Positions 56,026 to 64,000 of a stretch of DNA of 64,000 nucleotides are shown here, piece by piece. Position 1 is the stretch's first letter, and each line of letters begins with the position of its first letter. The notes beneath the pieces were generated by a model. It had not been told where the DNA came from. It worked only from the letters and a program-made list of their open reading frames with translations, and did no database searches. Source of the stretch: Brevundimonas sp. Root1279 (GTDB lineage: Bacteria; Pseudomonadota; Alphaproteobacteria; Caulobacterales; Caulobacteraceae); the NCBI RefSeq assembly GCF_001425945.1, contig NZ_LMEB01000004.1, positions 234,537-298,536 of the forward strand, written 5' to 3'. Both the position numbers and the translations under genes were made by a program.

Positions 56026-56140
56026 GGATAGCCCCCAAGCGTCACTGTGACGCACCGCGGCGTTTTAACGCCCTCGGCGACAGTGGGAACACCTCCCGGC
56101 GCCTGATGGGCAGGACTCGGACGATTGTTGAAAATTTGCC

Positions 56141-56638
56141 TCACCCGAGGGGATGGGCGTCGTTGCCGACCGAGGTGGCTGAAACGATGTCGCCGGCACG
56201 GCCTCCGCTCAGCGGATCGGTCCAGTCGGCGGCGATCTCGGCCAGAGGCCCCATGACGAAGCGCCGCTCCAGCGCTCTTGGGTGCGGCAGGATCAGGCCG
56301 TCGGCCTCGCCGGTCCGCCGGCCATAGGCGACCAGATCCAGATCCAGGGTCCGGGGCGCATTCGGCCGCCCTCGGGCGCGTCCAAAGGCCTCCTCAATCC
56401 GCGCAAGGGCCGCCATCAATGCATGCGGATCGAGCTCGGTGCGCACCAGCACCACGCCGTTGACGAAGTCCGGATCGGTGTCGTCCGGCCAAGCCGTCGA
56501 CCGCCACCAGGACGACCGGGCCAATACGTCGATGCCTTCGCACCGAAAGCGCGCCAGGGCCGCTTCCAGGGCCTCCTGGCAGTCCGACCAGGCGCCCTTG
56601 TCATTGCAACCGAGCGCGACGATGACGGCGGAGTCCAT
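56141..56638 (-). CDS. folK: 7,8-dihydro-6-hydroxymethylpterin pyrophosphokinase
   Basis: 165 residues from ATG 56638, close to the usual FolK length; the frame continues up to 56701, and ATG 56680 is an alternative. SAVIVALGCNDKGAW opens it, VLARSSWWRSTAWPDDTDPDFVNGVVLVRTELDP and RTLDLDLVAYGRR, LPHPRALERRFVMGPLAEIA are diagnostic for FolK. It makes the pterin pyrophosphate for folate. Divergent from the NYN gene over 61 bases. Confidence 0.94.
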   Translation of the reverse strand: MDSAVIVALGCNDKGAWSDCQEALEAALARFRCEGIDVLARSSWWRSTAWPDDTDPDFVNGVVLVRTELDPHALMAALARIEEAFGRARGRPNAPRTLDLDLVAYGRRTGEADGLILPHPRALERRFVMGPLAEIAADWTDPLSGGRAGDIVSATSVGNDAHPLG

Positions 56639-56699
56639 ATCGAGGTCGCCGTCTATTTCGACGGAGACCGGGACATCCATATTTGCGGAGCTCATTTCC

Positions 56700-57233
56700 A
56701 TGACGTCTTATCCGACCGACCGCATCGCCCTGTTTATCGACGGGGCCAATCTCCATTCCGCGACCAAGGCGCTGAACACCGACCTGGATTTCCGCAAACT
56801 GGTCGAGATGTATCGCGCGAAGGGCGTATTGGTTCGGGCCTACTATTACACGGCCGTGATCGAGGGCGAAGAATTCTCACCGGTGAAGCCGCTGGTCGAC
56901 TGGCTCGACTACAACGGCTTCTCGGTCGTGACCAAGCCGGTGAAGCGGTTCACCGACGCCCAGGGGCACAGCCGGATCAAGGGCAATATGGACATCGAGA
57001 TCGCCGTCGACATGCTCGAACTGGCGCCGCATCTCGATCACATCGTCCTGTTCTCGGGCGACGGCGACTTCCGCAGGCTGGTGCAGGCCGTTCAGGCCAA
57101 GGGCGTCCGCGTCACGGTCGTCTCAACTGTGAAGAGCCAGCCGCCGCAGATCGCCGACGAGCTGCGCCGCCAGGCCGACGCCTTCGTCGACCTTCAGGAC
57201 CTGCTGCCCGAGATCGGCCGCCAGAAGGCGTGA
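56700..57233 (+). CDS. NYN-domain (LabA/DUF88) ribonuclease-like protein
   Basis: 177 residues from ATG 56700. The PIN-like NYN domain has FIDGANLHSATKAL (first acidic residue), KGNMDIEIAVDML and LFSGDGDFRRLVQAVQAKG, the conserved Asp positions of a metal-dependent nuclease site. Length matches the LabA/DUF88 group. The likely substrate is RNA; function in this organism is unknown. Start lies 61 bases from the divergent folK start. Confidence 0.92.
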   Translation: MTSYPTDRIALFIDGANLHSATKALNTDLDFRKLVEMYRAKGVLVRAYYYTAVIEGEEFSPVKPLVDWLDYNGFSVVTKPVKRFTDAQGHSRIKGNMDIEIAVDMLELAPHLDHIVLFSGDGDFRRLVQAVQAKGVRVTVVSTVKSQPPQIADELRRQADAFVDLQDLLPEIGRQKA

Positions 57234-57273
57234 ACCGCTTTCACTGCGCCCGGCGGACGGCTACAGCCCCGCC

Positions 57274-57918
57274 ATGACCGCCTCCTTCCCGCCCGAGCCT
57301 CCGCGCGACTGCCCGCTCTGTCCGCGACTGGTCGAGTACCGCCGCGAGAACGCGCGCCAGAACCCGGACTGGTTCAACGGCCCGGCCCCGTCCTTCGGCG
57401 ATCCAGAGGCGCGCCTGCTGGTCGCCGGCCTGGCTCCGGGCCGCACCGGAGCCAACCGCACCGGCCGCCCGTTCACCGGCGACCACGCCGGCTGGCTTCT
57501 CTACGAAACGCTGCGCAAGACCGGCTTCGCGCGCGGAACCTATGATCCGGACGGCGACGACGACCTGACGCTGGTCGACTGCATGATCACGAACGCGGTC
57601 CGCTGCGCCCCGCCGCAGAACAAACCCTTGCCCGCCGAGGAAGCGACCTGCCGCCCCTTCCTGCAGTCACGTCTGGCCGCCCTGCCCCGGCTGAAGGTCA
57701 TCGTGACCCTCGGCGACGTCGCGCGCCGCAACATCCTCAAGACGCTCGGAAAGCCCGGCGCCGCCATGCCCGCCGGCCACGGGGCGGAGGGCCGGATCGG
57801 CCCCTATGTGCTGCTGAACAGCTATCACTGCTCGCGCCTCAACACGAATACCGGCCGCCTCACGCCCGAGATGTTCGAAGCCGTCTTCCAGCGCGCCCGC
57901 GATCTCATCGAGGCCTGA
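57274..57918 (+). CDS. Type 5 uracil-DNA glycosylase (UdgB)
   Basis: 214 residues. N-terminal CPLC (C13, C16) and CMITNAVRC / EEATCRPF cysteines are the Fe-S cluster ligands. The motif GLAPGRTGANRTGRPFTGDHAG, lacking the usual catalytic Asp/Asn, marks the UdgB (family 5) type, and LNSYHCSRLNTNTG is the second active-site motif. The enzyme excises uracil and other deaminated bases from DNA. 40 bases after the NYN gene. Confidence 0.93.
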   Translation: MTASFPPEPPRDCPLCPRLVEYRRENARQNPDWFNGPAPSFGDPEARLLVAGLAPGRTGANRTGRPFTGDHAGWLLYETLRKTGFARGTYDPDGDDDLTLVDCMITNAVRCAPPQNKPLPAEEATCRPFLQSRLAALPRLKVIVTLGDVARRNILKTLGKPGAAMPAGHGAEGRIGPYVLLNSYHCSRLNTNTGRLTPEMFEAVFQRARDLIEA

Positions 57919-58050
57919 CCGACCCTTGTTCGCTTGCCGGGCGAGTGTGGCGCGCCTGACACGCGAATCATTGATCTCACGGTGTAGCCTCGGCTCTCAG
58001 GAACAGTGTCCGCCGACCCCGCGTTGCTCAAGCAGGACTGGGAGGTAGTC

Positions 58051-58242
58051 ATGGGTACCAGGCAGCGGGTTTTCACCCGTGACGAGATGCGTATCGCCGC
58101 CATCGCTCTGCTCGCGGCAGCGGCTTTGGCGGTGTTCGGAATGTTTATCCAGGACATGATCGGGCCGTCGCTTGGACCGTGGGGCGCCGAAGCCTCAGCC
58201 GACACCCTGCCCGGCGTGCTCGACGCCCAGCCGATCAGCTAG
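58051..58242 (+). CDS. Small single-pass membrane protein, unknown
   Basis: 63 residues from ATG 58051, which has an ideal GGAGG at 5 bases spacing; this decides the start over an upstream in-frame GTG at 58006. One hydrophobic helix (IAAIALLAAAALAVFGMFIQDMIG) lies after a basic N-terminus, followed by a Pro/Gly-containing tail. No family recognised. Convergent with smpB, 9 bases apart. Confidence 0.65.
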   Translation: MGTRQRVFTRDEMRIAAIALLAAAALAVFGMFIQDMIGPSLGPWGAEASADTLPGVLDAQPIS

Positions 58243-58251
58243 CCGCAGGCC

Positions 58252-58722
58252 TCAGCCGCGCTCCTTCATGAGCCGCGCCTTATCGCGTTGCCAGTCGCGC
58301 TCGGCGGTCGCCTCGCGCTTGTCGTGCAGCTTCTTGCCCTTGGCGAGGGCGATCTCGATCTTCGCCTTGCCCGCCTCATTGAGATAGAGCCGGACCGGGA
58401 TGATGGTCTGACCGTCACGCTGGACGGCGCCGATGAATTTGTCGATCTGCTTGCGGTGCAGCAGCAGCTTTCGGTGCCGGCGCGGCTCGTGGTTGAAGCG
58501 GTTGGCCTGCTTGTATGGCGGGATGTCGGCGTTCACGAGCACGATCTCGCGCCCCTCCACCGCCGCATAGGATTCGGCGATGTTGGCCCGACCGTCGCGG
58601 AGCGCCTTGATCTCGGTGCCCAGCAGCTGGATCCCGGCCTCGGTATAGTCTTCGAGGAAGTAGTCGAACTTCGCCCGGCGGTTCTCCGCGATGACTTTCG
58701 TCTTGGGCTTTTCGGACGCCAT
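58252..58722 (-). CDS. smpB: SsrA-binding protein SmpB
   Basis: 156 residues from ATG 58722 overlapping the dapA stop (TAATG). [38 protein letters not shown] and [27 protein letters not shown] are typical of SmpB, which delivers tmRNA to stalled ribosomes. tmRNA is not in this window. dapA-smpB coupling is common in related genomes. Confidence 0.97.
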   Translation of the reverse strand: MASEKPKTKVIAENRRAKFDYFLEDYTEAGIQLLGTEIKALRDGRANIAESYAAVEGREIVLVNADIPPYKQANRFNHEPRRHRKLLLHRKQIDKFIGAVQRDGQTIIPVRLYLNEAGKAKIEIALAKGKKLHDKREATAERDWQRDKARLMKERG

Positions 58723-59609
58723 TAGCCTACGCCTGCTTCCACCATGGCCCGGTCGATCGCCGGACGGACCGCCTCGCCGGTCGGAGCCAGCGGCAGGCGC
58801 ACCTCCTCGCTGCACAGTTGCAGACGGGAGAGGGCGTATTTGGTGGGCGACGGGGAATTGTCCAGGAACAGTCCCTTGTGCAGGCCGATCAAGCGATCCT
58901 GCCACTCGCGGGCCGTGGCGTAATCGCCGGCGGCCGCAGCCTCGTGCAGGGCCACCATGGCCTCCGGCGCCACGTTCGAGGTCACCGAGATGACGCCGAC
59001 GCCCCCCTGTGCGTGATAGCCGAGATAGCTGGGATCATCGCCCGAGATGAGGTCGAACTGCTCGTTGCGAATGTTGGCCCGCATCCAGCTGACGCGCGCC
59101 AGATCACCGGTCGCGTCCTTGATGCCGACGATGTTGGGATGCGCCGCCAGCTTCGCCACGGTCTCGTTGGCCAGGTCGACGCCCGTCCGCCCCGGCACAT
59201 TGTACAGCAGCAGCGGCAGTTGCACGGCGTCCGCCACCGCCTCGAAATGCGCCGCCATCCCGGCCTGTGAAGGACGGTTGTAGTAGGGCGTCACCACCAA
59301 GGCCCCGTCGGCGCCGACGGTCTTGGCGAAGTGGGCGAGCTCGATCGCCTTGTCGGTCGCGGACGAACCGGCCCCGGCGATCACGCGCAGCCGGCCGGCG
59401 GCGATCGAGACACAGAGTTCGACGACTCGCTTGTGCTCATCCAGGTGGAGCGAAGCGCTCTCGCCGGTCGTGCCCATCGGCACGACGCCGTGAACCCCGG
59501 CCGCGATCTGGCGTTCCAGCAGCGTCCTGAAGGCGGCTTCATCCACCTTTCCGTCACGAAGTGGTGTGATCAGGGCGGTGATCACGCCCTTGAACAAAGG
59601 GGCGGTCAT
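58722..59609 (-). CDS. dapA: 4-hydroxy-tetrahydrodipicolinate synthase
   Basis: 295 residues from ATG 59609. [37 protein letters not shown] (Y136) and GIKDATGD with Schiff-base Lys164 identify DapA, which condenses pyruvate with aspartate semialdehyde in lysine and meso-diaminopimelate synthesis. It is 94 bases from the divergent lytic transglycosylase start. Confidence 0.97.
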   Translation of the reverse strand: MTAPLFKGVITALITPLRDGKVDEAAFRTLLERQIAAGVHGVVPMGTTGESASLHLDEHKRVVELCVSIAAGRLRVIAGAGSSATDKAIELAHFAKTVGADGALVVTPYYNRPSQAGMAAHFEAVADAVQLPLLLYNVPGRTGVDLANETVAKLAAHPNIVGIKDATGDLARVSWMRANIRNEQFDLISGDDPSYLGYHAQGGVGVISVTSNVAPEAMVALHEAAAAGDYATAREWQDRLIGLHKGLFLDNSPSPTKYALSRLQLCSEEVRLPLAPTGEAVRPAIDRAMVEAGVG

Positions 59610-59703
59610 TGAAACGATAGTCCTGCGTGGGAAGGGGCGAGTCCGCCCTGATGCGAAGCGCTGGAGGTTAGGTTGCCGGCGTCGTCGCCGCAACCGGCAC
59701 GAA

Positions 59704-61815
59704 ATGGGGATCGGACACCGAATGATCACAACCAGTCTCGCGGCCGCCCTGGCTCTGCTCGCCCCCGCGCCCGAAACCCTGGTTGCCCAGGAAGTGCCCT
59801 ACGCCGCTGTCGCCCCGGCCAGCAGCCAGCCGCGCGTCCTCAACGAACAGGACAGCGCCCTCTTCCGCCAGGGCCTGGCGCAGGCCCGCGCCCGGGACGT
59901 CATGGGCGCTCGCTCGACAGCCGCAAACATCAGCGACCCGACCGCGCGCAAGCTGGTCGAATGGGCCCTGATCGACACTTCCGGCGAACAGCTGTCCTAC
60001 AGCGACCTCGCCGCCGCCTCGACCAGCTTCGCCGGCTGGCCGCGCGGCGACAGTCGCCGGGCCGCCACGGAACGCGCGCTCGATCTCGCCTACGGCCAGC
60101 CTGACGCCGCCATCGCACTCTTCGCCGACACGCCTCCGACCACGGTGCAGGGCGCCATCGCCCTGGCCGGCGCCCTGGAACAGCGCGGCCGCAATGACGA
60201 CGCGCGCGCCCTGATCACCGAATGGTGGCGCACGAAGTCCTTCGACGAGTCGCAGCAGAGCCGTATTCTCAACCGCTGGGGCGGCTGGCTGAACCAGGCG
60301 GATCACGAGGCGCGGCTGAACATGCTGCTGCTCGGCCCGCATGGCCCGGCCACCCGCTCCATGACCGGCCTGGTCTCTTCTGATCGGCAGGCGGTCGCCA
60401 ATGCGGTGATGACCCTGCGCAGCGCCTACAGCCCCGACGCCGTCGTGGCGGGCCTGAGCTCGAGCCAGGCGATGGACCCGGCCGTGGTGCTGGAACGCGT
60501 CCGCATCCTGCGCTCGCAGAGCCGCCAGTCCGAGGGTTTCCCCCTGCTGCGCGCCCTGCCCGCGGCTCCGTCCTCGACCGACGCCCAGAACACCTTGTGG
60601 ACCGAGCGCCGCAACTACTTCCTCGACGCCCTGCAGGTGCGCAACTGGCAGGCGGCCTATGACGCCATGGCCGGCCACGGCTTCCCCTCGGGCGAACGCA
60701 AGGTCGACGCCGAGTTCTTCGCCGGCTGGGTCGCCCTCACCAAGCTCAACGATCCGGCCCGCGCCGCCCAGCATTTCGAGACCCTGCGGCAGTCGTCCTC
60801 GACGCCGATCACCCAGGGCCGCGCCAACTACTGGCTCGGCCGCGCCGCCGAAGCCCAGGGCAATACGCCGGCCGCCGTCGGCTACTACCGGGCCGGCGCC
60901 ACCCATATCCAGACCTTCTACGGGCAGCTGGCCGCGGAGAAGGCCGGGATCACGACCCTGACCCTTCCCGCCGATCCAAACCCGAGCGCCAGCGACCGCG
61001 CCGCCTTCGAGGGCAACGAGGTCGTGCGCGCCATGCGCATCCTCGGCGAGAACGGCGAGACCAGCCTGTTCCGGGTGTTCGCCTACCAGCTCGACGACGA
61101 CCTCCCGGGGGCCGTGGATCTGGCCCAGCTGATGGACTTGTCGCGCGCCTATGGCGAAGGCTTCACCGCCATGATGGTAGGCCGCGCCGCCAGCCAGCGC
61201 GGCATCCTGATGCCCGAGCGCCAGTACCCGATCCGCATTCCGCCCCAGGTCTCGGGCGCCGCACCGCTGGAGTTCACCCTGGCCATCACCCGCCAGGAAT
61301 CCAGCTTCGACCCGCGCGCCCGCTCGGGCGCCGACGCGCGCGGCATGATGCAGTTCCTCCCGGCGACCGCTTCTGGCGTCGCTCGCCGACTGGGCATGCC
61401 CTACTCGGCCGAGCGCCTGTGGGAGCCGGACTACAACATGACGCTCGGCAGCTATCACCTGGGCGAGCTGATGCGGAATTTCGGCGGCTCGATGCTGCTG
61501 ACGACGGTCGGCTACAACGCCGGCCCGGCGCGTCCGCCGCAGTGGGTGGCCCGTTGCGGCGATCCGCGCAGCGGCTCGGTCGACCCGGTCGACTTCATCG
61601 AATGCGCGCCCTTCACCGAGACGCGCAACTACATGATGAGAGTCATGGAGAACATGCAGGTCTACAAGGCTCGACTGAACGGCGGCTCGGCGCCCCTGAC
61701 CCTGTCGCAGGACATCCGCCGGGGCGTGCCGCCATCGTCTGGACCGCAGCCCTACATGCCCTATTCGAGCGGCGACACGGGCCTGACCACCCCTCCGCCG
61801 CCGCCGTCCGAATAG
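59704..61815 (+). CDS. Soluble lytic murein transglycosylase (Slt)
   Basis: 703 residues from ATG 59704, which gives a signal peptide with a basic n-region; ATG 59722 is an alternative. A long alpha-superhelical N-terminal region with TPR-like repeats is followed by the SLT domain: [19 protein letters not shown] with catalytic E532, and [11 protein letters not shown]. It cleaves the MurNAc-GlcNAc bond, making 1,6-anhydro products in the periplasm. The 3' end overlaps the convergent ABC ATPase gene by 55 bases. Confidence 0.93.
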   Translation: MGIGHRMITTSLAAALALLAPAPETLVAQEVPYAAVAPASSQPRVLNEQDSALFRQGLAQARARDVMGARSTAANISDPTARKLVEWALIDTSGEQLSYSDLAAASTSFAGWPRGDSRRAATERALDLAYGQPDAAIALFADTPPTTVQGAIALAGALEQRGRNDDARALITEWWRTKSFDESQQSRILNRWGGWLNQADHEARLNMLLLGPHGPATRSMTGLVSSDRQAVANAVMTLRSAYSPDAVVAGLSSSQAMDPAVVLERVRILRSQSRQSEGFPLLRALPAAPSSTDAQNTLWTERRNYFLDALQVRNWQAAYDAMAGHGFPSGERKVDAEFFAGWVALTKLNDPARAAQHFETLRQSSSTPITQGRANYWLGRAAEAQGNTPAAVGYYRAGATHIQTFYGQLAAEKAGITTLTLPADPNPSASDRAAFEGNEVVRAMRILGENGETSLFRVFAYQLDDDLPGAVDLAQLMDLSRAYGEGFTAMMVGRAASQRGILMPERQYPIRIPPQVSGAAPLEFTLAITRQESSFDPRARSGADARGMMQFLPATASGVARRLGMPYSAERLWEPDYNMTLGSYHLGELMRNFGGSMLLTTVGYNAGPARPPQWVARCGDPRSGSVDPVDFIECAPFTETRNYMMRVMENMQVYKARLNGGSAPLTLSQDIRRGVPPSSGPQPYMPYSSGDTGLTTPPPPPSE

Positions 61816-62561
61816 CGGCTTGAAGCCAGGAGCGGACCCTGTGGCCCGTCCACCCATCGGGCCGTCAGACCGAACACCCGGCGCAGGACGTCCGGCGACA
61901 ACGCCTCTACCGGCGGTCCGTCGGCCGCCACGCGGCCTTCGTGCAGAACCACGGCGCGGTCCGCATAGCGCGCGGCCAGCGCCAGATCGTGAAGGCTGAC
62001 GAGCACCGCCTGCCCCCGACCGGCCCTTGCCTTCAGCCGCTCCAACACCATCAACTGCGCCTCGGGATCCAGGCCGGCGATCGGCTCATCGACCAGCAGG
62101 GCCGCAGCCTCCGCCGCCAAGGCCCGCGCCAGCAGCACCCGCGCCCTCTCGCCGCCCGACATTTCCGCCACGCCGCGATCAGCGAGATGCCCCGCTTCGA
62201 CCTCGTCCAGGGTCGCGCGGGCCCGGGCCAGAGCTTCGCCCGAGGCCAGGAACGGCGCGCCCAGCGCCGCGACTTCGATGGCCGGCAGGTTCCAGGCGAT
62301 GCGCCGCTCCTGCGGCAGGTAAGCGGCCAGTTCGGCTCGGCGGCGCACGGGCATGCGTGCGACGTCTTCCCCGCCGAGTCGCGCCTGCCCCCCGGTCAAC
62401 GGCAGAAGACCCGCCAGGGCCCGCACCGCGCTCGACTTGCCGGCCCCGTTCGGTCCGACCAGGGCGACGAGTTCGCCCGGCGCGGCCGCCAGGTCGACGC
62501 CGTCCAGAACGGGGCGTCCTCCAAGCGTGGCCGACGCCCGCACCAGGGCGAGAGCGCTCAC
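61761..62561 (-). CDS. ABC transporter ATP-binding protein (FecCD-type iron/heme/B12 importer)
   Basis: 266 residues from GTG 62561, which overlaps the permease stop (GTGA). Walker A LVGPNGAGKSS, signature MSGGERARVLLARALA and Walker B LLVDEPIAGLD are complete, with H in VLSVSLHDLALAA-type region (VLVSLHDLALA). It energises import by the neighbouring permease, probably of heme, cobalamin or ferric siderophore. The last 55 bases are antisense to the end of the transglycosylase gene. Confidence 0.92.
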   Translation of the reverse strand: MSALALVRASATLGGRPVLDGVDLAAAPGELVALVGPNGAGKSSAVRALAGLLPLTGGQARLGGEDVARMPVRRRAELAAYLPQERRIAWNLPAIEVAALGAPFLASGEALARARATLDEVEAGHLADRGVAEMSGGERARVLLARALAAEAAALLVDEPIAGLDPEAQLMVLERLKARAGRGQAVLVSLHDLALAARYADRAVVLHEGRVAADGPPVEALSPDVLRRVFGLTARWVDGPQGPLLASSRYSDGGGGGVVRPVSPLE

Positions 62562-63556
62562 AGCCGCCACTCCCGCGCCGCGCGCCAGGCGATCAGGGCG
62601 AACAGCGGCGCGCCGACCAGGGCGGTGAACACGCCCAGCTTCAGCTCCTGATCTGTCGGGGTCAGGCGCGCCAGCAGATCGGCGACGACCAGCATCAGCC
62701 CGCCCGCGAGCGCCGAGGGCAACAGCAGCCGGCCGGGATCGCCGCGCACCGCTGTCCGCACCAGATGCGGCGCGGCCAGGCCCACGAAGCCGATCACACC
62801 CGCGACGGCGACAGCCGCCCCAGTCGCCAGGGCCGCCGCCAGCAGGGCCAGCAACCGCAACCGCGCCATCGGCAGGCCTGAGGTCCGCGCCGTCTCCTCG
62901 CCGAGGCTGAGCATCTTGAGGCCGGGGGCGGCCAGGGCCGAGAGGCCTCCGGCGACCAGAACGGCCGGGGTCACCCAGGCGACATCGATCCAGCTGCGGT
63001 TCTGCACCGAGCCGAGCAGCCAGCTCATCACCTCCGCGGTCGCGATCGGCGAGGGCGACAGATTGAAGATCAGGGCCGTGGCGGCGCCGGCGAAACTCGA
63101 GACCGCCACCCCGAACAGGATCAGCGCCTCAGGCGACCGGACGCGCGCCGAAAACAGCACCAGAAGTCCTCCGGCGAGGCCCGCGCCCACCAGAGCGGCC
63201 GTCTCAACTGCGCCAGGGACGGCGGCGGCGCCGACAACGATGGCCAGGGCCGCGCCCAGCGCCGCCAGGGCCGAGACGCCCAACACGCCCGGATCCGCCA
63301 GCGGATTGCGCAGCAGCCCCTGCATCACCGCGCCCGACAATCCGAGCGCAGCGCCGACCATCAGGGCCGTCGCCACCCGTGGCGCCCGGACCTGCCACAG
63401 CACCTCGGCCGGCCCCGAGGCCGGATCGGCGAAGGCCTGCCCCCACTGGGCGGCATTGAAGGCGCTCTCGCCGAACAGCACAGCCAGCGCCGTCGCCGCG
63501 ACCAGGCCGATCGCGAGGCCGAGGATAAGACGGGTCGACCGTGTCGGCTCGCTCAC
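62558..63556 (-). CDS. FecCD-family ABC permease
   Basis: 332 residues from GTG 63556, overlapping the binding-protein stop (GTGA). Ten membrane helices in the BtuC/FecCD pattern: VRAPRVATALMVGAALGLSGAVMQGLLRNPLADPGVLG and GVIGFVGLAAPHLVR (the EAA-like loop), LPSALAGGLMLVVADLLAR. It transports iron chelates, heme or vitamin B12. Substrate not determined. Confidence 0.93.
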   Translation of the reverse strand: MSEPTRSTRLILGLAIGLVAATALAVLFGESAFNAAQWGQAFADPASGPAEVLWQVRAPRVATALMVGAALGLSGAVMQGLLRNPLADPGVLGVSALAALGAALAIVVGAAAVPGAVETAALVGAGLAGGLLVLFSARVRSPEALILFGVAVSSFAGAATALIFNLSPSPIATAEVMSWLLGSVQNRSWIDVAWVTPAVLVAGGLSALAAPGLKMLSLGEETARTSGLPMARLRLLALLAAALATGAAVAVAGVIGFVGLAAPHLVRTAVRGDPGRLLLPSALAGGLMLVVADLLARLTPTDQELKLGVFTALVGAPLFALIAWRAAREWRL

Positions 63557-64000
63557 CGGGCGTCCTTGATCGCGGCGACGGCATCGGCGGCGAACCAGGC
63601 CGGGCAAGTCAGGGTGGAGCCCGGAAGGCGCGCAGCCACCCGACCTTTGGCGGCCTTGCGTACGACGGGATGACGGCCCGGGCCCCGCCAGTCGCTGCGC
63701 GAGAGGTCGAAGAAGCCGAGCACGAAGCGGCGCGGCGGCGACATGGCGATCCGCTCGACGCTGACCGGGGCGAAACCCGGCGCTTCCGCAGCATTGCGCA
63801 GGCCGGCCGCGCGCAGGATGGCGTCCACCAGGGTGCCGGCGCCGGCCGTGAACCCGCCCGCCGTCAGATAGAGGGTCGATCTCGGCGCGCCCTTGACCGG
63901 GGCGGCGGCCGCCAACTTCCCGTCCATCCGCTTCACCAGCGTCTCGCCGCGAACCGGCGCCTGGAGAGCCGCCGCCGCCTTGCGGACGTTGCCGCGCACC
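63553..64000 (-). CDS. ABC importer substrate-binding protein, C-terminal part
   Basis: The last 148 residues of a periplasmic binding protein; the gene continues past the window edge. The visible region LYLTAGGFTAGAGTLVDAILRAAGLRNAA and ALxPGSTLTCPAWFAADAV-like end fits the helical-backbone cluster (BtuF/FecB) proteins paired with FecCD permeases. It is the first of three overlapping genes of this importer. Ligand not inferable. Confidence 0.8.
   Translation of the reverse strand, partial: VRGNVRKAAAALQAPVRGETLVKRMDGKLAAAAPVKGAPRSTLYLTAGGFTAGAGTLVDAILRAAGLRNAAEAPGFAPVSVERIAMSPPRRFVLGFFDLSRSDWRGPGRHPVVRKAAKGRVAARLPGSTLTCPAWFAADAVAAIKDAR

Noticed and set aside
59668..61857. 729-codon minus-strand frame opposite the lytic transglycosylase
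   Set aside because: The plus-strand gene has signal peptide and SLT motifs; the antisense frame has none.

Overview
The window is a GC-rich, gene-dense piece of an alphaproteobacterial chromosome, most likely a member of the Caulobacterales (Brevundimonas, Phenylobacterium or Caulobacter type). This is inferred from the hfq-hflX pair, the eno-ftsB-pdhA-pdhB-(DUF5076)-pdhC...lpdA block, the E1 beta subunit with a fused lipoyl domain, and the rpoZ-rsh-LOG-pyrE-pdxJ-acpS-lepB-rnc-era run. No rRNA, tRNA, CRISPR array, prophage or insertion-sequence transposase was seen. Genes are tightly packed, often with 4-nt ATGA/GTGA/TTGA stop-start overlaps, and no stretch over 300 bases lacks a plausible gene.

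Layout. 1-6.6 kb: end of hfq, hflX, a CPA1 Na+/H+ antiporter, a DUF559 nuclease-like gene enclosed by 56-nt inverted repeats, and a coupled minus-strand operon (GPH-type transporter, mazG, HAD hydrolase). 6.7-11 kb: M15 peptidase plus a small HELTH protein, a YgiD-type dioxygenase, DoxX and an acyl-CoA/ACP synthetase. 11-17 kb: lipA, a RatA/Coq10-type START protein, an L-2-hydroxyglutarate-oxidase-like flavoprotein, two GNATs, rpmF, a lipoprotein and an MFS permease. 17-26 kb: eno, ftsB and the complete pyruvate dehydrogenase operon, with DUF5076 and DUF3667 genes embedded, ending in lpdA and a YcxB-like gene.

26-36.5 kb is mixed accessory and housekeeping: DUF3606, crystallin-like and amidohydrolase genes, NhaC, SHOCT, beta-carbonic anhydrase, a frameshifted gene fossil, a 3-hydroxyisobutyrate-dehydrogenase-type enzyme, a flavin reductase, motB, bpt, an M48 protease and LemA. 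36.5-39.8 kb: parC and recO. 39.9-47.3 kb: an accessory block with a coiled-coil membrane protein, an NTF2-like protein, an eight-gene ArsR/SRPBCC/VOC/DUF1801/hydrolase/RibD-like operon and a serine beta-lactamase-like protein. 47.3-56 kb: a minus-strand housekeeping run read as rpoZ, rsh, LOG, pyrE, pdxJ, acpS, lepB, rnc, era. 56-64 kb: folK, a NYN-domain protein, a type 5 uracil-DNA glycosylase, smpB-dapA, a soluble lytic transglycosylase and a FecCD-type ABC importer whose binding-protein gene leaves the window.

How the genes fit together: lipA makes the lipoyl cofactor used by the two lipoyl-bearing PDH subunits (E1 beta and E2), and lpdA reoxidises it. The rpoZ-era run joins transcription, stringent response, pyrimidine, pyridoxal, ACP and secretion functions. 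The most unusual observations are the inverted-repeat DUF559 cassette (two hairpins per repeat, a compensatory base-pair swap, and a repeat that carries the gene's ribosome-binding site), the signal peptidase I with a roughly 127-residue histidine-rich N-terminal extension, and the ArsR operon controlled by two AT-rich palindromes and placed between era and recO.
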